Origin: CAYJAQ01 sp964368275
GTDB lineage: Bacteria > Bacillota_I > Bacilli_A > ML615J-28 > CAG-313
Direction: 5' to 3'
Assembly (NCBI GenBank): GCA_964368275.1
Contig: CAYJAQ010000003.1
Span: 1-52,454, forward strand
DNA length: 52,454 nt
The notes beneath the pieces are model-generated. The model had not been told where the DNA came from, did no database searches, and was given only the letters and a program-made list of their open reading frames with translations. Position numbers and translations under genes: made by a program. Below are positions 33,374-42,833 of this stretch, piece after piece (position 1 is the first letter of the stretch; each line of letters opens with the position of its first letter).

Positions 33374-35272
33374 ATGAAAAAAATAATATTAGTATGCATT
33401 ATGGCTGTTCTAACCTTTACCTTAGCAAGTTGCTCATTTTTTGATACAATGCCAAAGATTGCTGGTGATGTTACACAAATAGCATCTGAAGAAGAGCTGA
33501 AGAAGTTATTTACAAAATATGAAAAGTCACAACACCGCTATTGGTATGATATGGATTTTGGAGGCAATTTATTTACAAATGAAAAAACAGTTTCTGGAGT
33601 TGAGCCAACGGCTGATGCAAATGGTGCTGACTATACTAAAACTAACACCCAAGTTGAAGGTGTTGATGAAGGCGATATCATAAAGGTTGATAGCAACTAT
33701 ATTTATAAACTTAGTGAAGTTGGTTTTGTTATTGTAAAAGTAACTGATGGTACGATGGAAATTGTTTATCAAACAAAACTCGAAAACTATGTTCCCATTG
33801 AAGTATATATTAAAGACGATATGTTAGTTTTAATTGGTGGCACTTATGAAAATGCAGTATACCAAGGTACTAGAGCCATTGAACCTGGTATTTGCACTTG
33901 GAACTTCTATCAACATGAAACCAATATTCGCGTTTACAATATTGCTGATCGTACTAATCCGGAATTGCTACAAAACTTTAATGTTACTGGTTATTACCTG
34001 ACAAGTCGGATTATTAATAATCAATTAACTTATGCTGTTAATTATACCAACTTTAATGGTTATCTAGAAGAAGATAATGTTGTTATTCCAATGATTACCG
34101 ATAACTTAACTGGTATTAAGAGTGATATTGCTACTGATGATATTTACCACTTTGATAAAATTATTAATTTAGGTTATTTAATAATTGGTAGTGTTGATCT
34201 AGCAGGCACGGCTAAATTAGAAAATAAAGCTTATTTAGGTGTTGGTGGCATAATTTATGTTTCGGAAAACAATCTCTATGTAGCAACTGCTGATTATCCA
34301 AACCACTGGTTTAACGGAAACGACCAATCATATGATACGTATACTCACATTGCACGTTTCTCATTAGATACACTACTTTGTACAGCTAGTTGTAAAGTAG
34401 ATGGAACAATCAATGACCGCTTTAGCATGGATGAATATAATGGTTATTTTCGAGTGGCAAGTACGGTAGACACTGGTTTTTCGAGTAATAATCAAAGATA
34501 TAGTAAAGTATATGTCTTCAATAATAATTTAAAACAAGTTGGTTTAATTGATAATATTGCACCTGGCGAGAGAATTTACTCCGTTCGTTTCAATAAAGAA
34601 GAAGGGGCATTAGTTACTTTTCAAAAAATTGATCCATTATTTAATCTAGATTTAAGCGATCCGACTAATCCTACTATCAGTAAAGGCTTAAAAGAAAATG
34701 GCGTTAGTTTCTACTTACACTACATTGAAGGTACTGACTACGTGATTGGTGTTGGTCGTGATACGGTTGATAGTGGTAAAGGCTTTGCTTATTATCAAGG
34801 TATTAAAGTAAGTTTATATGATATGTCAAGTGGCGAAGCAGTAAACGTCGGAACAGAGATAATCGGTAATCGTAGTTCATATACTGAGGCACTCTACGAA
34901 CCAAAAGCGATTCTTTATGATAAAGATCGCGATATCTTTGCTTTACCAATTGAATCATGGGAAAGTACAAGTGAACAAAACTACTACGATGAGCGTCTAG
35001 TCCAACAAGGCTTATATGTCTTTGGCTTCAGTCAGGGCAAATTGGTTAAAAAAGCTGTTCTAGGTAACATTCATAGTGTTGAATATGATAACTGGTATGA
35101 CTACTATGACTTGCAACATGATTATGTTCGTCGAGGAGCACGCATTGGTAACTATATCTACACGATAAGTGATAAGAAGATTGTATCGTATAATCTCAAT
35201 GATTTCACAATGAAAACTAGCCTAGTGATTGCTGAATACCCAACAGCTGAAGAAATGTTTCCCAATAAATAA
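33374..35272 (+). CDS. Beta-propeller domain lipoprotein (PF09826 type)
   Basis: A 632-residue lipoprotein with signal peptide and lipobox LASC (C20). After a short linker comes TNTQVEGVDEGDIIKVDSNY, the hallmark start of the bacterial Beta_propel family. The rest is strand-rich with blade-like repeats (LVLIGG, YFRVASTVD, GERIYSVRFNKEEG, YVIGVGRD). It is membrane-anchored outside the cell. The biochemical role of the family is unknown; in some relatives a protease inhibitor domain is present, but I see none here. It is a single-gene unit with a terminator shared with the convergent gene. Confidence 0.88.
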   Translation: MKKIILVCIMAVLTFTLASCSFFDTMPKIAGDVTQIASEEELKKLFTKYEKSQHRYWYDMDFGGNLFTNEKTVSGVEPTADANGADYTKTNTQVEGVDEGDIIKVDSNYIYKLSEVGFVIVKVTDGTMEIVYQTKLENYVPIEVYIKDDMLVLIGGTYENAVYQGTRAIEPGICTWNFYQHETNIRVYNIADRTNPELLQNFNVTGYYLTSRIINNQLTYAVNYTNFNGYLEEDNVVIPMITDNLTGIKSDIATDDIYHFDKIINLGYLIIGSVDLAGTAKLENKAYLGVGGIIYVSENNLYVATADYPNHWFNGNDQSYDTYTHIARFSLDTLLCTASCKVDGTINDRFSMDEYNGYFRVASTVDTGFSSNNQRYSKVYVFNNNLKQVGLIDNIAPGERIYSVRFNKEEGALVTFQKIDPLFNLDLSDPTNPTISKGLKENGVSFYLHYIEGTDYVIGVGRDTVDSGKGFAYYQGIKVSLYDMSSGEAVNVGTEIIGNRSSYTEALYEPKAILYDKDRDIFALPIESWESTSEQNYYDERLVQQGLYVFGFSQGKLVKKAVLGNIHSVEYDNWYDYYDLQHDYVRRGARIGNYIYTISDKKIVSYNLNDFTMKTSLVIAEYPTAEEMFPNK

Positions 35273-35274
35273 TT

Positions 35275-35305
35275 AAAATCCACCTCTTGGGTGGATTTTC
35301 TTTTT
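35275..35305. terminator. Bidirectional terminator
   Basis: AAAATCCACC / GGTGGATTTT, a 10-bp stem with a 5-base loop and T tract, between convergent genes. Confidence 0.87.
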
Positions 35306-35322
35306 AATGTTTTGGTCTTTTA

Positions 35323-36246
35323 TTAGCGATTCTTTTCTTTTTTGCGTTTATCGTTAATAATGTCCATATGCTTTTCTTCAATTAAAGTAACGTTATTTTC
35401 TTTGGCCCATTCGACACAACTTTGTAAAACGACTTTTAAGAATACTCTTGGCACTTTTACAAGTCGTTTGCAAGCATCATCGGTAAACTTAATTATAGGA
35501 TCAATCCGGTTAGCTGCGTAAACAACACCAGTTAAGTCAGCTTCCTTGGCAGCAGGGATTGGTTCTTTAATTGGTCGCTTAAATTTTGTATACCAGAAAT
35601 TAGTTGAGTCGCGGTAACCATAGTCAACAGGTACTGCCGGAAACTCAGATGCTTTTACGCCATTAACAATAGCATTATATTGACGCTCTTTCATAAGAAT
35701 CTTATCAATCTTCAAAATAAAATGAGCACCAAATTTACTAGTAATACCATTAAAATCATGATATGGTCCATCATAACCATCTAAATTACCGGCTTGATCA
35801 CTTTGGGCATTATCTAAGGAATCATCCCAAGTACACTCAAAGACTTGGAAAGCCTCTTTAATAACTTGTGGGCGTGCCCCACTTTGACTTTCAGCTAAGC
35901 CACTTTCTAAAGTAAATTTAAAACTAGCCATTTTTTCCTTGGATGTTTCACCGGGGAATCCTAAACGGACAGTTTCTTTAAAGTAGGCTTTGTTATCAGG
36001 TAAAAAGTTTAATGCGCATTTTTTGCGTTTTAGAATATTTTGGGCAGTGTTTGAACTGTTCCGACAAGATAGTAGCATTGCATAGTAGCCTTTTCCAGCA
36101 ACATAATAAGGGAAACAGAGAGAATATGCGCCACAAGTGGTATTGCCTTCGTCATCTAGTGTACTGATTAATAAAGTTGGCATAGGGAAAAAGGCTGAGG
36201 TTTGATAAAAATTATCAACAATTCTTAGATCTTTAAATGAACTCAT
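35323..36246 (-). CDS. Flavin reductase-like protein with C-terminal PCP_red-like domain
   Basis: A 307-residue protein. The N-terminal about 220 residues look like the FMN-binding split-barrel flavin reductase domain (PTLLISTLDDEGNTTCGAYS, LLSCRNSSNTAQNIL). The C-terminal about 50 residues (KFTDDACKRLVKVPRVFLKV, then CVEWAKENNVTLIEEKHMD) match the PCP_red pattern found at the end of light-independent protochlorophyllide reductase subunits and in some unrelated redox proteins. This is a small helical domain and does not imply photosynthesis. It probably moves electrons with FMN. On the minus strand, AAAGGAG precedes the start. Confidence 0.7.
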   Translation of the reverse strand: MSSFKDLRIVDNFYQTSAFFPMPTLLISTLDDEGNTTCGAYSLCFPYYVAGKGYYAMLLSCRNSSNTAQNILKRKKCALNFLPDNKAYFKETVRLGFPGETSKEKMASFKFTLESGLAESQSGARPQVIKEAFQVFECTWDDSLDNAQSDQAGNLDGYDGPYHDFNGITSKFGAHFILKIDKILMKERQYNAIVNGVKASEFPAVPVDYGYRDSTNFWYTKFKRPIKEPIPAAKEADLTGVVYAANRIDPIIKFTDDACKRLVKVPRVFLKVVLQSCVEWAKENNVTLIEEKHMDIINDKRKKEKNR

Positions 36247-36316
36247 TTTTAACTCCTTTCAAATTGGTTTAAAACAAAGTAATATCTATGAGGTATTGCT
36301 TTTGTCTACTATAATT

Positions 36317-36345
36317 ATTATAATCTATTTATTTCTATTATGCAA
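36317..36345 (-). promoter_or_regulatory. Promoter of the flavoprotein gene (minus strand)
   Basis: Minus-strand TTGCAT (36345-36340), 17-base spacer, TATAAT (36322-36317). Confidence 0.6.
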
Positions 36346-36392
36346 GTTTTATTTTATTCTTTTGTATTTTGGAAAATATAAAGAGGAATGTG

Positions 36393-36421
36393 TGGCAAAA
36401 AAGTTGATAATATGATATAAT
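36393..36421 (+). promoter_or_regulatory. Promoter of trkA-trkH
   Basis: TGGCAA (36393-36398), 17-base spacer, TATAAT (36416-36421), with an extended -10 TG one base upstream. Confidence 0.6.
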
Positions 36422-36461
36422 TAAATCAAGTATTGAGATAATTAACAAAAATGGAGTGAAT

Positions 36462-37817
36462 ATGAAAATAGTAATTGTAGGCGTTGGTAAAGTAGGTCGA
36501 ACCGTGACTGAACACTTAGCCAAAGAAGGACACGACATTGTCGTAATTGATAGAAATGCTAAAGTTATTGATGAATGTGTTAACACATATGATGTAAAAG
36601 GAATATGTGGAAATGGCGCTTCATATGAAGTGCAAAAAGAAGCCGAAGTTGACAAAACGGATTTGTTGATTGCACTGACAACTGGCGATGAATTAAATAT
36701 TTTATGCTGCTTGGTGGCTAAAAAACTAGGCGTTGGCCAAACAATTGCACGGGTGCGTAATCCCGACTATAGCAGTCAAATTTACTTGATGCGCGAAGAG
36801 CTAGGCTTAAGCATGATTGTTAACCCTGAACTTGACGCTGCGAATGAAATATCAAGAATTTTACGTTTCCCATCAGCTATTAAGCTTGATTCATTTGCTA
36901 ATGGCAAAGTCGACTTAGTGGAAATTAGAATTGATGAATCATCTCCACTAGCCGGCAAATCATTATTTTATATTCATGAAAAATATCAAATAAGAGTCTT
37001 AGTGTGTGCGGTATGTCGTGATGATGCGGTATACATCCCTAAAGGTGACTTTACCCTACACGCTCGTGATAAAATCTACATTACATCAACGCCTAAGGAG
37101 ATTACCAAGTTTTTCAAAAAATTGGCAATTTTAAAAGGTAAATCAAAAAGTGTTATGGTTATTGGTGGTGGTAAGATTGCTTACTATTTAGCTCATCAAC
37201 TTGATGAACTATCAATTCCCTTTAAAATAATCGAAAGTGATTATAAACGTTGCTTAGAGTTAAGTGAAGTGTTCCATGATGCGATGATTATTCATGGCGA
37301 TGGAACTGATCAAAATGTTATCTTAGAAGAAGGTCTAGAACAAGCGGATGCTTTAGTTAGTTTAACCGGCTTTGATGAAGAAAATATTATTATTTCGATG
37401 TTTGCTAAATCACGTGGTGTCGGAAAGATTATTACGAAGGTAAATCGCAGTAGTTATTCTTCCATTTTAGATACAGTTGAATTAGAAAGTGTAATCTCAC
37501 CACGAGATATTACCACTAATCATATTATTCGTTATGTGCGTGGTATGCAAAGCACCATGGGTACTGAGTTTAGAACCCTTTATCGTCTAGTCGCAAACCG
37601 CGTCGAAGCTTTAGAGTTTTACATTGCCCAAACGACAAAATATACAGGAATTCCCTTGAAGGATTTAAATATTAAGGATAACATGCTACTAGCTTGTATT
37701 ATTCGCGATAGTAATGTTATTATCCCTAATGGTAGTGATATTATTAAACCACTTGATACGGTAATTATTATTACCACTAATCAACAAATTAAAGATGTTT
37801 CTGATATCTTGGTGTAG
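36462..37817 (+). CDS. trkA: Trk potassium uptake regulatory subunit TrkA
   Basis: A 451-residue cytoplasmic protein that binds NAD(H) or other nucleotides and gates TrkH. It has two tandem RCK halves: GVGKVG (7-12) at the start, VIGGGKIAYYLA near 228, each followed by a TrkA_C domain (segments with LAGKSLFYIHEKY and TGIPLKDLNIKD). The length fits full-length TrkA. GGAG at 36453-36456 sets the start. It is three bases from trkH, a standard pair. Confidence 0.93.
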   Translation: MKIVIVGVGKVGRTVTEHLAKEGHDIVVIDRNAKVIDECVNTYDVKGICGNGASYEVQKEAEVDKTDLLIALTTGDELNILCCLVAKKLGVGQTIARVRNPDYSSQIYLMREELGLSMIVNPELDAANEISRILRFPSAIKLDSFANGKVDLVEIRIDESSPLAGKSLFYIHEKYQIRVLVCAVCRDDAVYIPKGDFTLHARDKIYITSTPKEITKFFKKLAILKGKSKSVMVIGGGKIAYYLAHQLDELSIPFKIIESDYKRCLELSEVFHDAMIIHGDGTDQNVILEEGLEQADALVSLTGFDEENIIISMFAKSRGVGKIITKVNRSSYSSILDTVELESVISPRDITTNHIIRYVRGMQSTMGTEFRTLYRLVANRVEALEFYIAQTTKYTGIPLKDLNIKDNMLLACIIRDSNVIIPNGSDIIKPLDTVIIITTNQQIKDVSDILV

Positions 37818-37820
37818 CCC

Positions 37821-39269
37821 ATGAATTATAAGATGATCTTTCATACAATTGGGCAGATTTTAAAAGTTGAAGCCGCCTTATTAGTGCTTCCTTTAGTGGT
37901 ATCTTTAATCTACAGAGAAAATACTTATTGGGCTTTTTTAATTCCCATTGCTCTATTATTAATTATTGGGTTTTTATGCACAATTAAAAAACCTGCGAAG
38001 GACAATATATTTGCCCGCGAAGGTTTTGTAATTGTTGGCTTATCATGGATAATTATGTCGCTTTTTGGGGCATTACCTTTCATGATTAGTGGTGAAATCC
38101 CTAATTTCTTCGATGCTATTTTTGAAACTGTTTCTGGTTTTACCACAACTGGAGCAAGTGTTTTATCAGATGTTGAGGCACTATCAAAAGGAATGCTCTT
38201 CTGGCGAAGCTTTACCCACTGGATTGGTGGTATGGGCGTGCTAGTTTTTGTGCTCGCCGTATTACCTAATAGTGATGGCAAAAGCATTTATCTACTTAAA
38301 GCAGAGTCGCCTGGCCCTCAAGTTGGTAAGCTAGTTTCAAAAGTGCGTTTTACTGCGCGGATTCTGTATTGCATCTATGTAGTACTAACGCTAATTCAAA
38401 TTATTTTCTTAGTATGTGGTGACATGAACTTTTTTGACAGTGTCCTTCATGCCTTTGGTACAGCAGGTACAGGTGGCTTTGGTATCAAAAATGATAGTGT
38501 TGCTGGGTATTCAGCATATTCCCAAATAGTAATTGGGATATTTATGGTTATTTTTGGAATTAACTTTAATATCTTCTATTTAGCTTTAATTGGTAATATT
38601 AAACAAGTTTTTAAAAATGAGGAACTGCGCTGGTACATTGGGATCATTGTTGTGGCTACCTTACTTATTACGTTTAATGTATTTTATCAATACGACTATA
38701 TTACCTCTTTTGGCACAACACTCCGTGCTGCCTTTTTCCAAGTATCGTCGATTATAACGACAACGGGCTTCACGACGGTTGACTATGATCTTTGGCCAGC
38801 TCTTTCTAAGACAATTCTCATCTTCTTGATGTTTATTGGGGCATCAGCTGGATCAACTGGTGGTGGCTTAAAAGTATCACGGTTTATTATTTTAATTAAA
38901 TCAATCGGTCGTGAAATCAAAAACTTACTTCATCCAAGGAGTGTAACAACCATTCGCTTTGAAGGGAAATCACTTGATGAAGGTATTACTAAAAGTGTTA
39001 ATGTCTATTTTGTGACTTTAATAACAATTTTCTTTGCTTGTGTTTTACTAGTTTCCTTTGATGGTTTTTCATTTGAAACAAACTTTAGCGCGGTGGCAGC
39101 TTGCCTTAATAATATCGGCCCCGGCTTAGGATCAGTAGGACCAACGGCTAATTTTGGCATTTACTCATATTTTTCAAAAGTGGTACTAACATTATCAATG
39201 TTAATTGGCCGCTTAGAAATATTTCCTATCTTAATGCTATTTAGCCCACGGACATATCATAACCGCTAA
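37821..39269 (+). CDS. trkH: Trk potassium uptake channel subunit TrkH
   Basis: A 482-residue membrane protein of the TrkH/KtrB family, with four pore-loop signatures: TTTGASVL, GTAGTGGFG, ITTTGFTT and LNNIGPGLG. The third and fourth loops carry the usual Gly at the filter. TrkH imports K+ with TrkA, using the membrane potential. Cotranscribed with trkA; a terminator follows. Confidence 0.95.
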   Translation: MNYKMIFHTIGQILKVEAALLVLPLVVSLIYRENTYWAFLIPIALLLIIGFLCTIKKPAKDNIFAREGFVIVGLSWIIMSLFGALPFMISGEIPNFFDAIFETVSGFTTTGASVLSDVEALSKGMLFWRSFTHWIGGMGVLVFVLAVLPNSDGKSIYLLKAESPGPQVGKLVSKVRFTARILYCIYVVLTLIQIIFLVCGDMNFFDSVLHAFGTAGTGGFGIKNDSVAGYSAYSQIVIGIFMVIFGINFNIFYLALIGNIKQVFKNEELRWYIGIIVVATLLITFNVFYQYDYITSFGTTLRAAFFQVSSIITTTGFTTVDYDLWPALSKTILIFLMFIGASAGSTGGGLKVSRFIILIKSIGREIKNLLHPRSVTTIRFEGKSLDEGITKSVNVYFVTLITIFFACVLLVSFDGFSFETNFSAVAACLNNIGPGLGSVGPTANFGIYSYFSKVVLTLSMLIGRLEIFPILMLFSPRTYHNR

Positions 39270-39295
39270 GATTATGCCTGGTGCATAATCTTTTT
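39268..39295 (+). terminator. Intrinsic terminator after trkH
   Basis: AAGATTATGC / GCATAATCTT, 10-bp perfect stem with a 5-base loop and T run; it starts at the trkH stop codon. Confidence 0.88.
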
Positions 39296-39324
39296 GATAG
39301 TTAGATCCAGAAAGGTAACAAACA

Positions 39325-40257
39325 ATGAAAAAATATGCAATTCAAAAGGAATTTGCCAAATACATCGAAGTTCCGATGCCAATTTACAAATGTGCCTTGC
39401 CAATCTCAAATTTGATATTAGCAGTAGTACCATTTTGTATTTTCTCTAATCGGAGTGTCAAGGTAAAACATAAATGGTTGAAGTCATTTGATGGTAAAAA
39501 ATTTAAGGTACTGATTTATGAGCCTGTTAATTCTTCAGACAATGCACCTTGTTTAATCTATTATCATGGAGGTGGCTTTGTTCTAAAGGCTTATTTTGGC
39601 CATTATTCTGTTGCCCGTAAATATGCACGAAGCACCCCATGTAAGGTTGTCTTTGTAGATTATCGCTTAGCCCCATTTCATCCGTTTCCTACTCCTGCTC
39701 GTGATTGTTTCGAAGCATATAAGTGGGTAATTGAAAACGCCGAAGCCCTCAAAATTGACAAAGATCGGATTGCTGTCGATGGTGACAGCGCCGGTGGTAA
39801 TTTAGCAGCGTCTGTAGCAATGTACGCTCGTGATCATTATGATGTTCAACCTTGCTTTCAAATGTTAATTTATCCGGTAATTGATCGCCGGATGATAACT
39901 GAATCAATGAAACTTTTTGATGACACACCAATTTGGGATAGTAAACTTTCTAAAAAGATGTGGGACTGGTACTTACCAAAAGTAACTGAAGAAGAACTTC
40001 CTTATGTGTCATTCTTGGAAGCTCCTAGTTTAAAAGATTTGCCTGAAGCATACATTGAAACTGCAGAGTTTGATTGCTTACGTGATGAAGGAATTGCTTA
40101 TTACAATGCATTAAGAAATGCGGGGGTAAAAGCTGAACTTCACAAAACTAAAGGTACAATCCATGGCTATGATATAGAACAAGGCAATGCGACTGTTCAA
40201 GGATGTTTAAAACGGCGTTTAAAACGCCTCCAAAAAGCATTTGAAAAGGAGAATTAA
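39325..40257 (+). CDS. Alpha/beta hydrolase of the hormone-sensitive-lipase family
   Basis: A 310-residue esterase. HGGG (81-84) is the oxyanion hole, GDSAGG (S155) holds the nucleophile, FDCLRDEG the acid and TIHGYD the catalytic His. This is the bacterial HSL-like esterase group, which cleaves short-chain carboxyl esters. A hydrophobic stretch at about 25-42 may dock to the membrane. It is one base away from the next gene (40259), so translation may be coupled. Physiological substrate unknown. Confidence 0.88.
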   Translation: MKKYAIQKEFAKYIEVPMPIYKCALPISNLILAVVPFCIFSNRSVKVKHKWLKSFDGKKFKVLIYEPVNSSDNAPCLIYYHGGGFVLKAYFGHYSVARKYARSTPCKVVFVDYRLAPFHPFPTPARDCFEAYKWVIENAEALKIDKDRIAVDGDSAGGNLAASVAMYARDHYDVQPCFQMLIYPVIDRRMITESMKLFDDTPIWDSKLSKKMWDWYLPKVTEEELPYVSFLEAPSLKDLPEAYIETAEFDCLRDEGIAYYNALRNAGVKAELHKTKGTIHGYDIEQGNATVQGCLKRRLKRLQKAFEKEN

Positions 40258-40258
40258 A

Positions 40259-40987
40259 ATGGCTACTACTTGGAATCCCTGGCGTGGTTGTAAGAAATGC
40301 AGCACTGGCTGCAAGTATTGTTACATTCATAAAGGTGACTACAAAAGAAATATTGACACTAGTCAAATAGTAAAAACTAAAGACTTTTTAAAACCACTTG
40401 CTACCAAAAAAGATGGCTCTTACAAAATGAAGAGTGGTTTATGCTATCTTTGCTTTTCCACCGATTTTCTGATTGAGGAAGCAGATCCTTGGCGAGCAGA
40501 ATGCTTTGAAATGATTAAAGCCCGTCCCGATATCACCTTTCTCTTTTTGACTAAGCGAATTGACCGCTTTACTTTGTGTCTTCCACCAGACTGGGGCGAA
40601 GGCTACGATAATGTGATTGTCGGTTGCACAATTGAAAATCAGGAAAACGCGGATAAGAAGTTAGCTATTTTTAAGAATTTACCAATTAAACATAAGAATA
40701 TTATTGCTCAACCTCTGATAGAAAAAATCAATATTGAAGCATATCTAGCGGGTGTTGAACTAGTTGTTGTAGGCGGTGAATCAGATAAATTCGCTCGTCC
40801 CTTAGATTATGACTGGGTATTAGATATTCGCGCACAGTGTGAGAAACAACAAATTCCGTTTACATTTAGACAATGTGGCACCAATTTTATTAAAGATGGA
40901 ATTCTCTTCCGTTTATCAACCCATACTTTAATGAGCCAAGCTCGCAAAGCTAATATCGACTACTCACCAATAAAACAAGACCAATAA
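40259..40987 (+). CDS. DUF5131 / phage Gp37-Gp68-like protein (radical SAM-related)
   Basis: A 242-residue protein starting MATTWNPWRGCKKCSTGC, the characteristic N terminus of DUF5131 with a Cys cluster (C-x2-C-x3-C-x2-C around residues 11-21) that could hold an iron-sulfur centre. Later motifs (CFSTDFLIEEADPWR, FLFLTKRIDRF, VIVGCTIENQENADK) follow the family. It is related to radical SAM folds and often found in phages and plasmids. Function unproven. AAGGAG just upstream sets the ATG start. Confidence 0.83.
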   Translation: MATTWNPWRGCKKCSTGCKYCYIHKGDYKRNIDTSQIVKTKDFLKPLATKKDGSYKMKSGLCYLCFSTDFLIEEADPWRAECFEMIKARPDITFLFLTKRIDRFTLCLPPDWGEGYDNVIVGCTIENQENADKKLAIFKNLPIKHKNIIAQPLIEKINIEAYLAGVELVVVGGESDKFARPLDYDWVLDIRAQCEKQQIPFTFRQCGTNFIKDGILFRLSTHTLMSQARKANIDYSPIKQDQ

Positions 40988-41012
40988 TTGTTATAGTAAT
41001 TAGAGGTGGAAG

Positions 41013-41690
41013 ATGAAAAGAAAAATAAACAAACGAATAATTGGCAAACGCGTCCATGTTACCGTTGATCGCCCTTTAGGGACGTATCATCCTGAACATC
41101 CTGACTTATATTACCCCATTAATTATGGCTATATTGAAGGCATAATGGCGCCTGATGGCGAAGAACAAGATGCATATATCTTAGGAGTTAATGAGGAGGT
41201 TGCTAGTTTTGATGGCGAAGTTATTGCGATTGTAAAACGAAGAAATGACAACGAGGATAAATGGGTTGTTGCGCCAAGTGGCACTAACTATTCAATTGGT
41301 GAAATATATCAACAAGTATCTTTTCAAGAGCAGTATTATGATGTTGAAATTATTCAAAAAAGCAGTGCTATTGCTATCTTAAAAACGTACTATGCTTGGC
41401 TAATATTCCCACTATTATATATACCATATCGGGTGTTAAATTCGTTAGTTCTTGTTAAAATCTTTGGTTGCCCTTGTAGTAATCCCGACTTTAATGCTAA
41501 TGATATTACGGAACTATTTTGGCTTATAATTGGTGCATTAACATTAGGATTAGTTGCTTATCAGTATCCAAAAGTATGGCATTTAAAAAGCAAGAAAGCA
41601 ATTATTGGTTATATCATCAGCTTATTTTTGACACTGCTATATGGGGCATTTGTGGCATATCAGTTTACTAGTATCATGTTTTGGAACTAA
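41013..41690 (+). CDS. Inorganic pyrophosphatase-like domain fused to membrane helices
   Basis: A 225-residue protein. The first about 115 residues match the family I pyrophosphatase-like group (VHVTVDRPLG, YYPINYGYIEG, then PDGEEQDAYILG with D48, E50 and D53 in place of the classical DGDPxD). The rest has about three membrane helices (near 127-143, 164-183 and 196-216), which is unusual. The second half contains a Cys pair (FGCPCSN) and is not recognised. The enzyme would sit at the membrane; activity is uncertain because the PPase motif is altered. A TGTTATAGT promoter element is just upstream. Confidence 0.7.
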   Translation: MKRKINKRIIGKRVHVTVDRPLGTYHPEHPDLYYPINYGYIEGIMAPDGEEQDAYILGVNEEVASFDGEVIAIVKRRNDNEDKWVVAPSGTNYSIGEIYQQVSFQEQYYDVEIIQKSSAIAILKTYYAWLIFPLLYIPYRVLNSLVLVKIFGCPCSNPDFNANDITELFWLIIGALTLGLVAYQYPKVWHLKSKKAIIGYIISLFLTLLYGAFVAYQFTSIMFWN

Positions 41691-41741
41691 TAAATGAGGA
41701 AAAATTGATTTAGCAAATTAATAGAGAAATAGGAGAAAATT

Positions 41742-42038
41742 ATGATTACTTACTTATTTATCAAACTATTTAAAGGTCTTAATAAAGAAAGTAGACATGA
41801 CTTAAAACAGTTTAACCGTCTATCATTAATTGTTGCTTTTATAATTATTGCCTTAGTTCTTTTAGTGCCAATGGGTATTTTGTTTATTCTAGCAAGTTGC
41901 TTAGAAGATGCAAGTACTACTTTAACATGGGTAGCACGCGGACTTGGCTATGGCTCAGCAGCATCGTTTCTTTTATCAATGATTATTTTAATGTGTTCAA
42001 TTAGACTATTTAAAACAAAGTATGATGATACTAAATAG
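41742..42038 (+). CDS. Small membrane protein of unknown function
   Basis: A 98-residue protein with two membrane helices (about 29-50 and 66-87) and basic ends. AGGAGAAAATT before the ATG is a strong ribosome site. Not recognised. It lies between the PPase-like and YdeI-like genes and may be cotranscribed with them. Confidence 0.6.
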   Translation: MITYLFIKLFKGLNKESRHDLKQFNRLSLIVAFIIIALVLLVPMGILFILASCLEDASTTLTWVARGLGYGSAASFLLSMIILMCSIRLFKTKYDDTK

Positions 42039-42054
42039 CTATTAGGGAGAAATT

Positions 42055-42624
42055 ATGAAACCGCTAAAAACTTTTTATGCAACTAAAAGGGCTGATTGGC
42101 GCACCTGGCTTAATGAAAACTTTGAGAAAGAAACGGAAATATGGTTTGTCTTTCCCATGAAAAGTTCAGGAGAAATTGGTCTTTCTTATAATGATGCCGT
42201 TGAAGAAGCACTTTGTTTTGGGTGGATTGATAGTACAATCAAAAACATTGACGCCTCCTACCGGGCTCAGCGTTTTTCACCAAGAAGAAAAGGCAGTACA
42301 TATTCGCAAGCTAATATTGAACGTTTGATTTGGCTCGAAAGCCAGGGAATGTTGCATTCTAGTATTAGAGAAAGTGTTTTGCCAATTATTGAAGCACCAT
42401 ACGAATTTCCTCAGGATATTATCAATGCCATAAAAGCTGAAGAAGAAGCTTGGGATAATTACCAAAGATTTCCTGATGAATATAAACGCATTCGAATTGC
42501 TTATATTGATTCAGCAAGAAAGCGTCCCTTGGAATTTGAAAGACGGCTAGCAAGTTTTATTAATATGACCAAAAAGAATAAGCTTGTTGGTTATGGTGGC
42601 ATTGACAAGTACTTCAAGAACTAA
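42055..42624 (+). CDS. YdeI/OmpD-associated family protein
   Basis: A 189-residue protein matching the YdeI (OmdA-like) family: the W-rich start (WRTWLNENFEKETEIWFVF), ALCFGWIDSTIKNIDA and the core RAQRFSPRRKGSTYSQANIER. Family members were linked to peptide or bacteriocin resistance, but the mechanism is unknown. Cytoplasmic by sequence. It ends 157 bases before a bidirectional terminator. Confidence 0.85.
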   Translation: MKPLKTFYATKRADWRTWLNENFEKETEIWFVFPMKSSGEIGLSYNDAVEEALCFGWIDSTIKNIDASYRAQRFSPRRKGSTYSQANIERLIWLESQGMLHSSIRESVLPIIEAPYEFPQDIINAIKAEEEAWDNYQRFPDEYKRIRIAYIDSARKRPLEFERRLASFINMTKKNKLVGYGGIDKYFKN

Positions 42625-42780
42625 AAGCATTATGTAAAATGGATTGTTTTATTAAAATACTTAAGATTTATTTAGCAATCTTTACGATTATTATTTACGA
42701 AATATTCTAAGTACGTTAATAAAGTGATCCACTTTTCGTCAAATACGGAAGAAGTATAAATAAAGCTTAAAATAATACGA

Positions 42781-42813
42781 AAAAACCTCCTGCTTTTTAA
42801 GCAGGGGGCTTTT
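42781..42813. terminator. Bidirectional terminator
   Basis: CCTCCTGCTT / AAGCAGGGGG (10 bp, one T-G) with a 3-base loop and T tracts on both strands, between convergent genes. Confidence 0.85.
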
Positions 42814-42833
42814 CAATAATGTTCAAGTATTAT

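Noticed and set aside
35323..36246. Photosynthesis gene because of the PCP_red-like tail
   Set aside because: Only the small C-terminal domain matches; the rest is flavin reductase-like and no pigment genes are near.
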